From Bin55 sp965199895 (lineage in GTDB: Bacteria > Pseudomonadota > Gammaproteobacteria > Pseudomonadales > Azotimanducaceae): a DNA stretch of 50,750 nucleotides. The position numbers and the translations under genes are program-made. Below are positions 44,442 to 50,750 of the stretch, piece after piece. The number at the start of each line of letters is the position of its first letter. The stretch's first letter is position 1. Location: assembly GCA_965199895.1 (NCBI GenBank), contig CBDATJ010000012.1, positions 1 through 50,750 of the forward strand. The letters are read 5' to 3'. The notes under the pieces are model-generated. The model saw only the letters and a program-made list of their open reading frames with translations. It did no database searches and had not been told where the DNA came from.

Positions 44442-45215
44442 TTACTGACCCTTCCACTGGGCTTTGCGTTTCTCAGCGAACGCACGTGGACCTTCTACGA
44501 AGTCGTCGCTTTCAAGCATTCTGTTCACTGAATCATGTCGGACTGACATTGCTTCTTCAAGCGACGGTATCCCAAGGCTACGATAGACTACGTCTTTGCT
44601 TGCGCGAATTGATAACGGAGCACATTCAAGGATCATATTGGTCCACTGATTAACCGTTTCATAGAGCTTGTCGTGGGCAACTACCTCGTTCACAAATCCC
44701 AATTCTTTGCCTTCTTCTGCCGAAACCTGTCGTCCAGTTAAGATCATTCCCATGGCTCGTTTGAGTCCGATCTCTCGAGGTAGCCTTTGAAGTCCTCCAG
44801 CCAATGCAGCCAGTCCAACTTTGGGTTCAGTCATAGCAAACCTAGCCGTTTCTGAAGCGATCACTAAATCACAAGCTAGAGCAATTTCAAACCCTCCGCC
44901 CATGGCTAGTCCATTGACAGCGGCGATGAGGGGCTTATCCATGTCAAATCGTGAGGTAATTCCCGCAAAACCATGATGGGTAGGCACACTAAATAATCCT
45001 GAATCGGCGTGATAGTGGAGATCGTTACCCGCGCAAAATGCTCTTCCTTCACCGGTGATCACTGCGATCCACAAATCAGAGTTTGCAGCGAACTGATCCA
45101 GTACCTGATCCAGTTCTGCATGGGCAGGCGGATGTAGTGCGTTCAGTTTTTCAGGACGGTTCAGAGTGATTGTGAACACGTGGTTGTTCGTGTCAACTTT
45201 ACAAAATTCAGGCAT
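44442..45215 (-). CDS. Enoyl-CoA hydratase/isomerase family protein
   Basis: This 257-residue crotonase-fold protein has the oxyanion-hole segments AFCAGNDL (about 59-66) and NGLAMGGGFEIALACDLV (101-118). Both glutamates used by enoyl-CoA hydratases are present in position: E110 (GGGFE) and E130 (FAMTEPKVGL). It likely acts on 2-enoyl-CoA, with the precise substrate unknown. It lies just downstream of lepA on the same strand with a 31-base gap. Confidence 0.85.
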   Translation of the reverse strand: MPEFCKVDTNNHVFTITLNRPEKLNALHPPAHAELDQVLDQFAANSDLWIAVITGEGRAFCAGNDLHYHADSGLFSVPTHHGFAGITSRFDMDKPLIAAVNGLAMGGGFEIALACDLVIASETARFAMTEPKVGLAALAGGLQRLPREIGLKRAMGMILTGRQVSAEEGKELGFVNEVVAHDKLYETVNQWTNMILECAPLSIRASKDVVYRSLGIPSLEEAMSVRHDSVNRMLESDDFVEGPRAFAEKRKAQWKGQ

Positions 45216-45246
45216 ATGGGTTCCTAGGATCAGTCGAGATTAAGTA

Positions 45247-47064
45247 TTAGCTGGGACGATCTACCGTTAGAGCAGCCATAAAAGCTTGTTGTGGAATGTC
45301 TACTTTTCCGATCTGTTTCATTCTCTTTTTGCCTGCTTTTTGTTTTTCGAGCAGTTTCTTCTTGCGGGTCACGTCTCCTCCGTAGCACTTAGCGGTGACA
45401 TTTTTGCGTAACGCCTTGACGGTAGTACGAGCCAACACCTTACGTCCGATGGCTGCTTGAATGGCTACATCGAACATTTGTCTGGGAATCACTTCTTTCA
45501 GTTTAGATGTGATGAGACGAGCTCGTGACATGGATAACTCTTTGTGAACGATGACAGAGAGGCTATCGACACGGTCGCCATTGATAAGCACATCAAGTCT
45601 GACGAGGGGTGCGGTCTTGAATCCAGAAAAACTGTAATCCAAAGATGCAAAACCTCTGCTCACCGACTTGAGCTTATCAAAGAAATCAATGACAACTTCC
45701 CCGAGTGGCATCTGATAGGTCACAGAAACCTGCGTTCCAGCCACTTGCATGGAGGACTGAATCCCTCTTCGCTCTATACAAAGTTCAATGACGCTACCTA
45801 AATAGGATTGTGGAACTAAGATATTCACTAAAGCCATAGGTTCCCGAATTTCGAGGATGTCCGAGAGTTCATCTAGGTGTGAGGGATTGTGGATATGAAC
45901 TCTTTCATTACCGCGTAACTGCACTTCATAGACTACGCTTGGAGCAGTGATCACTAAGTCAAGGTCATACTCGCGTTCAAGTCTTTCTTGGACGATTTCC
46001 ATGTGCAACATGCCGAGGAAGCCACAACGATATCCAAACCCCAGAGCATCGGAGTTTTCGACTTCAAAATGAAGTGAAGCATCGTTCAATCCAAGCCTTG
46101 CTAAGGCACTTCCCAGTGCAGTGTAGTCATCTGCGTCGCTTGGATAGAGTCCAGCGTAGACCTGTGGTTTGAGTCGTGCAAAGCCAGGGAGTGGTTCAGT
46201 GGGTTGTCGACCCAACATCAATGTATCACCTACGGGAGCTCCTTTGAGGTCTTTGATCGCTGCACTCAAATAACCTACATCTCCTGCCTGTAGTGTTTTG
46301 CGTTCTTCACGACGCGGAGTAAAGACCCCTAGTTCCTCGACGACATGTTCTTTACCCACACTATGAGAAACGATGCGATCTTTCAGAGAAACAGAACCTC
46401 CCCAAACTCGGATCAGTGAGACAACCCCCACATATCGATCAAACCACGAATCGATAATCAGAGCACGAAATTGAGAACCTGAGTCAACGGTGGGAGGTGG
46501 AATTTTGTCAATGATGGTTTCAAGTAACTCGTCTATGCCTTCGCCAGTTTTTGCACTAATCATCACCACATCTTCAGTGGACAACCCAATCAAAGATTCG
46601 ATTTCAGTATTGGCTTTGTCTGGATCGGCTTGAGGTAAGTCCATCTTGTTGAGGATAGGAAGGATTTCGATGCCTTGTTCAATGGCGGTATAGCAATTGG
46701 CTACTGATTGAGCTTCTACTCCTTGGGAGGCATCGACGATCAGGAGTGCCCCATCACACGCTGCGAGAGAACGCGATACTTCATAGCTAAAGTCCACATG
46801 TCCGGGAGTGTCGATCAGATTGAGCTTGTAAGTGGCACCATTTTTTGCGACATAGTCCAGAGCAACACTTTGAGACTTGATGGTGATTCCACGCTCTCGT
46901 TCGAGATCCATGGAGTCCAATACTTGATCTCCCATCTCTCGATCTGAAAGTCCCCCACATCGTTGAATCAACCGATCAGCGACGGTAGATTTACCGTGAT
47001 CAATGTGCGCAATGATCGAAAAGTTGCGCGTGTTTTCGATGCGGAGGCCCTGTTGTTTGGTCAT
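45247..47064 (-). CDS. lepA: Elongation factor 4 (LepA)
   Basis: I start at the ATG at 47064 (MTKQQGLRIENTRNF...), since the frame to 47097 begins with TTG and adds 11 atypical residues. About 605 residues, near the family's norm. GTPase motifs are IIAHIDHGKSTVADRLI, RERGITIKSQSVAL, LIDTPGHVDFSYEVSR and LNKMDLPQADP; the LepA-specific C-terminus has QAAIGRKVLARTTVKALRKN and CYGGDVTRKKKLLEKQKAGK. LepA is a ribosome-associated GTPase. In gammaproteobacteria it often follows the rpoE-rse genes, and here rse genes lie upstream with three genes in between. Confidence 0.96.
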   Translation of the reverse strand: MTKQQGLRIENTRNFSIIAHIDHGKSTVADRLIQRCGGLSDREMGDQVLDSMDLERERGITIKSQSVALDYVAKNGATYKLNLIDTPGHVDFSYEVSRSLAACDGALLIVDASQGVEAQSVANCYTAIEQGIEILPILNKMDLPQADPDKANTEIESLIGLSTEDVVMISAKTGEGIDELLETIIDKIPPPTVDSGSQFRALIIDSWFDRYVGVVSLIRVWGGSVSLKDRIVSHSVGKEHVVEELGVFTPRREERKTLQAGDVGYLSAAIKDLKGAPVGDTLMLGRQPTEPLPGFARLKPQVYAGLYPSDADDYTALGSALARLGLNDASLHFEVENSDALGFGYRCGFLGMLHMEIVQERLEREYDLDLVITAPSVVYEVQLRGNERVHIHNPSHLDELSDILEIREPMALVNILVPQSYLGSVIELCIERRGIQSSMQVAGTQVSVTYQMPLGEVVIDFFDKLKSVSRGFASLDYSFSGFKTAPLVRLDVLINGDRVDSLSVIVHKELSMSRARLITSKLKEVIPRQMFDVAIQAAIGRKVLARTTVKALRKNVTAKCYGGDVTRKKKLLEKQKAGKKRMKQIGKVDIPQQAFMAALTVDRPS

Positions 47065-47270
47065 TTCTAGTGTGGATGTCCGGTTGCGCTCTAACAAGCC
47101 TTCGCAGTGGATATTTTAGGATTGTCCGTTGTATAGTGAACACTCAAGGCATGATCTTGAGTTGCCACCATTCAAGAGATTAGGAGTTGTCCCGCAGGAA
47201 CCTAAATCTTGTCAAATTTCAAGGTACAAAAAGTGTGAGAGGACTCAACCCACCCCGATTCCATCGTTCA

Positions 47271-48758
47271 TCAATTAAGGTAACGATTAGTGACGTGGTT
47301 CTTAAACGCTTTAGTTGATAGCGGCTCACCCGTTACTTCGATGATTCTTTCAAATCCAGGTTTCAATTGTCCCTTGGAATGAATGTTTTCCCTCAACCAG
47401 CCGAGAACATGCTCGAAATTTCCAGACGCGAAGTGGTTCTCTGCATTGGGGAAATCTTGAGTGTAGGTTGCAAAGAGTTGGGCGGCTGTGATGGATCCCA
47501 AGGTATAACACGGAAAATAACCGATCAGTCCTGCATACCAGTGGACATCTTGCATACACCCGTCTGTATAGTCACCTTCTAGCGATGATATTCCAAAATA
47601 GTCCTTCATCAGCTGAACCCATGCATCAGGCAAGTCATCCAGAGAGAGCTCTCTCAACAAGAACGCTTTTTCGAGATGATAGCGGAGAATAACGTGTAGC
47701 GGGTAGGTACATTCATCAGCATCGACTCGAATCTTGCCTTTTTCGACGTGGCGAACATTACGAGTGAAGTTGTTGATCGTCCACTTAGAAGTGTTGTCGT
47801 AGATTCTTAGAGATTGTTTCACGATGGGGATAACAAAGGATAGGTATCCATCACTACGACACACTTGTTGCTCCATAAATAACGATTGGCTTTCGTGCAT
47901 CATCATCCCAAGCGACTTACACACTGGTTGGTCGTAGTTTTCTTGGGGCAATCCTTGTTGGTACAGTGCATGTCCCGTTTCGTGTAGAGTAGCGTACATC
48001 GACTTGAGAAAATCGTCGGAACTTATTCGAGTGGTAATGCGGGTGTCCCACAGATCTCCACAAGAGAAAGGGTGATGGCTAGTATCGATACGACCTCGGT
48101 CAAAGTTAAAACCAAGAGGTGGCATAAGTTGCTTTGCGAGTTCCATCTGTGTAGTTTCCGAATAGTCACCTAACAGCTCTTCACGAGGACCTTGGTTAGC
48201 TATGACCTCGTCGATGAACTCCGGGAGGAAACGGGTGAGATCAGCAAAGATAGGTTCAACAAATTCACCACGCAGTCCTGGTTCATAGTCATCAAGTAAG
48301 GCATCGTATAGACTAAGTCCTAGTTTTTCACTCAGGATTTCAGCTCGTTGTCGTGTCAGATTGACGACTTCTTCTAGTAGGGGTCTAACGGTCTTCCAAT
48401 CGTTTTTCGGTCTGCTGGTTCGCCATGCAGTTTCGCACCGGGATGTTGCTAACGAACGAGCAGTAACCAAGTCTGGCGGGATGGCAGTACTCTTGGTCCA
48501 TTGTCGTTCGATGACGTTAAGGTTTGCCTTCTCCCAGTCAGTACTGACCTCGTCCTTAGCCGAGTCGATGAGCTCGCCCACCACGCTATCGGTCGCTATT
48601 TCATGCGCTAGTCGATGTAGCGTTGCTAAGCATCCAGCACGGGCATCGCCACCGCCGCTCGGCATCATAACCGCTTCATCCCAAGATAGGTAAGCAGAAG
48701 CGTGGTGTAGGTGATCTAAGGTCGTGAAACGATCTTGAAGTGTTTTGAGTGAAGACAT
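47271..48758 (-). CDS. Peptidase M32 carboxypeptidase
   Basis: This 495-residue metallocarboxypeptidase has the active-site HETGH (H259-E260...H263) in LHETGHALYQQG and the family blocks SYLSWDEAVMMPSGG, DDYEPGLRGEFVEPIFADL, SHHPFSCGDLWDTRITTR, MMMHESQSLFMEQQV and RVDADECTYPLHVILRYHLE. M32 enzymes remove C-terminal amino acids using a metal. Divergent from the VOC gene. Confidence 0.95.
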   Translation of the reverse strand: MSSLKTLQDRFTTLDHLHHASAYLSWDEAVMMPSGGGDARAGCLATLHRLAHEIATDSVVGELIDSAKDEVSTDWEKANLNVIERQWTKSTAIPPDLVTARSLATSRCETAWRTSRPKNDWKTVRPLLEEVVNLTRQRAEILSEKLGLSLYDALLDDYEPGLRGEFVEPIFADLTRFLPEFIDEVIANQGPREELLGDYSETTQMELAKQLMPPLGFNFDRGRIDTSHHPFSCGDLWDTRITTRISSDDFLKSMYATLHETGHALYQQGLPQENYDQPVCKSLGMMMHESQSLFMEQQVCRSDGYLSFVIPIVKQSLRIYDNTSKWTINNFTRNVRHVEKGKIRVDADECTYPLHVILRYHLEKAFLLRELSLDDLPDAWVQLMKDYFGISSLEGDYTDGCMQDVHWYAGLIGYFPCYTLGSITAAQLFATYTQDFPNAENHFASGNFEHVLGWLRENIHSKGQLKPGFERIIEVTGEPLSTKAFKNHVTNRYLN

Positions 48759-48887
48759 GGTTCCTCGGGAGTGAAAGTCAATATATAGTTTAATGGTCTG
48801 AAAAAATTTGACGGTCGACTCATCAACTAGATGAAATTTAGAGGCTTAGAATGAACTAATCACTCAACCTTGGGATGCAGTACAACT

Positions 48888-49268
48888 ATGGCAGTGAACC
48901 TCGATCACACCATTTTAAGAGCGCGCGACAAGTTCGCTGCAGCGAAATTCTTAACTGATTTGTTGGGATTAGAACCTCCATCAGAGTGGGGGCCCTTTGC
49001 AGTCGTGAAAGTAGGTGAGGTTTCTCTCGACTATGTGGACTACTCAGGAGAAATTGAGTCTCGTCACTTTGCGTTTAAGGTTAGCGAGTCTGAATTTGAT
49101 GAAGTGTTTGCCCGTGTGCAAGAACAGGGTCTAAATTACTGGGCTGATCCCGGTAAGAAAAAGCCGAACGAGATTAACCGAAGGGATGGTGGTCGAGGTT
49201 TCTACTTCCCCGATCCAAACGGTCACTTCCTTGAAGTGCTAACGCGTTCCTACGGAAGTGAAAGTTGA
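48888..49268 (+). CDS. VOC family (glyoxalase/dioxygenase-fold) protein
   Basis: The start is the ATG at 48888; the frame upstream begins with a TTG and adds little. The 126 residues show the paired beta-alpha-beta modules of the VOC fold: NLDHTILRARDKFAAAKFLT with an N-terminal metal-type histidine, then GRGFYFPDPNGHFLEVLTR with the C-terminal His/Glu pair. The enzymatic role is unknown. It ends 13 bases before a convergent gene. Confidence 0.8.
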   Translation: MAVNLDHTILRARDKFAAAKFLTDLLGLEPPSEWGPFAVVKVGEVSLDYVDYSGEIESRHFAFKVSESEFDEVFARVQEQGLNYWADPGKKKPNEINRRDGGRGFYFPDPNGHFLEVLTRSYGSES

Positions 49269-49281
49269 GGTGAAGAAGAAA

Positions 49282-49848
49282 CTATTCCCCTGATTCCGAT
49301 TCCGGGTCACTTTCTGGGGCATCAGCCTCTTCTTCATCTTGTTCAATGTCTGATCCGAGCACGGGGAGTTCCTGTATCACGGGGGGTTCACTGTCTCGCG
49401 GTTGAAAGTTCGGAATGAGAGTTTGAGCTTGTTCGACTAGATCGTCCATCTTTGCAAGGGTAGCGTTGACGGAATCTTCGTCGTACTCAGTCATGTCCCC
49501 ATCTTCGTTGAGTTCGATGGTGACTTCTCCTTCTTCTTTTTCCTTTCTAGCTGATCGAAATACACCTGCGATTCCTTCGTCTTTAGCACGAGTAAGAAGC
49601 TGATCGGCTTCCTTGATCGAATCGACTTCAGCATATAAACGGTAGGTACTGGATTCCTCGTTTGCTCCGCCGATCAGCTCCAAGAATATTGAGACATCCA
49701 AGAGTGCAGTCAAATTCTCTATTTCTGTCTCAGCTTCTTCTAAAGTGTTTACGGTATTGAAGATGATGATCCCTCTAATAGCAAATAAGTTTGTAGCTAA
49801 GAGCGCTACAAATAACGTGGTTAAAACAGGTAGTAGGCGAGCTTTCAT
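49282..49848 (-). CDS. Exported acidic protein of unknown function, possible SPOR-like region
   Basis: This 188-residue protein has a signal anchor (residues 5-28), a region STYRLYAEVDSIKEADQLLT-RAKDEGIAGVF that resembles the repeated pattern of SPOR domains, and a very acidic Pro-rich tail. The SPOR likeness is tentative. It lies where a periplasmic protease gene often sits after rseC in related genomes, but it is not one. Confidence 0.55.
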   Translation of the reverse strand: MKARLLPVLTTLFVALLATNLFAIRGIIIFNTVNTLEEAETEIENLTALLDVSIFLELIGGANEESSTYRLYAEVDSIKEADQLLTRAKDEGIAGVFRSARKEKEEGEVTIELNEDGDMTEYDEDSVNATLAKMDDLVEQAQTLIPNFQPRDSEPPVIQELPVLGSDIEQDEEEADAPESDPESESGE

Positions 49849-49914
49849 GCTGTTTTATCTTCTCCAGTGTAGTTTTGTACTATAAGAAATACGAAAAGAG
49901 ACTTGTTTTCCATC

Positions 49915-50313
49915 TTATGTGACGGTGACCTCAGGTTCCAACCGATCAAGGTAGGGTAACCAACGAAAACCTAGTGCGACTAAAGCCATGGCTACCAACA
50001 GTCCAACGAGCATCAAGCCAGCTGACTGGGTAATCGCAAGGATGAACAAGCTGATGATGCAGGGTAGTGCGAATGCGAGTGTGGTGATCAAAGCGAGTTG
50101 GAAACGGGGTAGTCCTACGCTAACACGAGTGCCTACATCCAGTTGTTTGTTGAACCACAACTCATTCTTGGATTGAAAACGAGCACATGTGTTGGAGCAC
50201 TCTTCGCACTCAAGACGGTGGATGTAGATGAGTGATTGGTTCTGTTTTGACTCCACAACCTCACCCAAAGCGTACAGGCTGCCGTTTGAGCTAAGGTTCG
50301 AATTTAATCCCAC
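49915..50313 (-). CDS. rseC: SoxR-reducing system / RseC-MucC family protein
   Basis: This 132-residue protein starts with GTG and overlaps rseB by 23 bases. It has the RseC layout: an N-terminal domain with a cysteine cluster C36-x2-C39-x3-C43 (LECEECSNTCARF), then VSVGLPRFQLALITTLAFAL and two transmembrane helices, with a short charged C-terminus. RseC belongs to the rpoE-rseABC stress cluster and has been linked to SoxR reduction. Confidence 0.85.
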   Translation of the reverse strand: MGLNSNLSSNGSLYALGEVVESKQNQSLIYIHRLECEECSNTCARFQSKNELWFNKQLDVGTRVSVGLPRFQLALITTLAFALPCIISLFILAITQSAGLMLVGLLVAMALVALGFRWLPYLDRLEPEVTVT

Positions 50314-50750
50314 GATTGATCTTCCAAATTGTTTCTTTGGGTAGATCTCCTACGACAGTGATCATTTGCGCTCGCCCCCCTTTGTCGGAGGTCATGCGAG
50401 AAACAATAACGGTCGGTCCATGTTGAGATTCAATGGAACCATCATTAACAGAATCTGATTCGGATACGAAAACAGAAAATGAGAATAGTCCATCCGAGTA
50501 CGACGCGTTGCTCGACTCTTGAGTTTCCAGATGATCAGCTGCGGATGTAATTGCAAACCCTTTGGGTACCCAATCAACTTGCCACTCTAAATCGAGATCA
50601 TATTTTTTTTCATCCTCTGATTCGGTTTGTTCTAAATCTGTGTTGGAAGCAATGTCTAAAAAATCAGTTTCCTTTATGTTGATCTCAGAGAACTTCAAGA
50701 TCGTGAGCTTGTTGTGATGTTCATCACACACTTCTTTTTTTAGCAAGATG
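50291..50750 (-). CDS. rseB: RseB/MucB C-terminal domain (5' end cut by window edge)
   Basis: The frame runs off the right edge; 153 codons remain. The C-terminal domain of RseB/MucB is recognisable from WQVDWVPKGFAITSAADH, YSDGLFSFSVFVSES and the final GGRAQMITVVGDLPKETIWK. RseB is a periplasmic negative regulator of the sigma-E response that protects the anti-sigma factor RseA. The rseC gene overlaps its 3' end. Confidence 0.88.
   Translation of the reverse strand, partial: ILLKKEVCDEHHNKLTILKFSEINIKETDFLDIASNTDLEQTESEDEKKYDLDLEWQVDWVPKGFAITSAADHLETQESSNASYSDGLFSFSVFVSESDSVNDGSIESQHGPTVIVSRMTSDKGGRAQMITVVGDLPKETIWKINRGIKFEP

Overview
The window looks like part of a compact gammaproteobacterial chromosome of moderate GC, probably marine or free-living. 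The evidence is the rseB/mucB - rseC - (...) - lepA neighbourhood at the right end, a complete SUF iron-sulfur operon, uvrA, a TonB-dependent receptor, and very short or overlapping gene junctions, including convergent ones. The lineage is inferred from gene content only.

Left end (1-6.5 kb, mostly minus strand): a sulfolipid-type operon, sqdB - GT8 glycosyltransferase (SqdD-like) - NAD-dependent epimerase/reductase (SqdC-like, cut by the window edge). Beyond it lies an imperfect tandem duplication (units 2539-3775 and 3773-5189). The sqdB 5' part is identical in both units (361 bp). The rest of the first unit is a shortened, broken version of the second, so it holds a wrecked tRNA-Arg and wrecked copies of two glycosyltransferase genes, while the second unit holds the intact tRNA-Arg(CCU) and intact genes of the TIGR04282/TIGR04283 type. 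Either a recent duplication decayed abruptly or this stretch is an assembly artefact.

6.7-18.4 kb (plus strand): a DUF1761 membrane protein, about 1.3 kb without a convincing gene, then sufB-sufC-sufD-(372 bp gap)-sufS-sufA-sufT-sufE, followed by a fatty-acid-hydroxylase/sterol-desaturase-family enzyme, a GH3-family acyl-adenylate enzyme and an enolase-superfamily epimerase. The last two are translationally coupled.

18.4-26 kb: uvrA and a nucleotidyltransferase (minus), a TonB-dependent receptor with a 21-bp tandem repeat just upstream of its start codon, and a small methyltransferase.

26.2-39.5 kb (all minus): the most unusual part of the window, a run of 12 co-oriented genes. It encodes a TPR protein with a TonB-like C-terminus, several lipoproteins (one with a long Pro/Ser/Gly-rich linker), a single-TM helical/PEGA protein, a single-TM PEGA-repeat protein with an FGE-sulfatase-like domain, a very acidic secreted protein, a MotA/TolQ/ExbB-type proton channel, a degenerate actin/Hsp70-like protein with an FHA-like tail, and two proteins that join an ExbD-like transmembrane helix (with the F-L-D-V proton-path aspartate motif) to a periplasmic coiled coil and a von Willebrand A domain. 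I read this as a candidate proton-motive-force-driven envelope machine in which VWA domains replace the normal ExbD/TolR periplasmic domain.

Right end (39.6-50.7 kb): housekeeping and metabolic genes: TusA-like sulfur carrier, FAD oxidoreductase, AlaA-like aminotransferase, MsrB, gamma-glutamyltransferase, enoyl-CoA hydratase, LepA, M32 carboxypeptidase, VOC protein, a secreted acidic protein, RseC and the C-terminal part of RseB/MucB.
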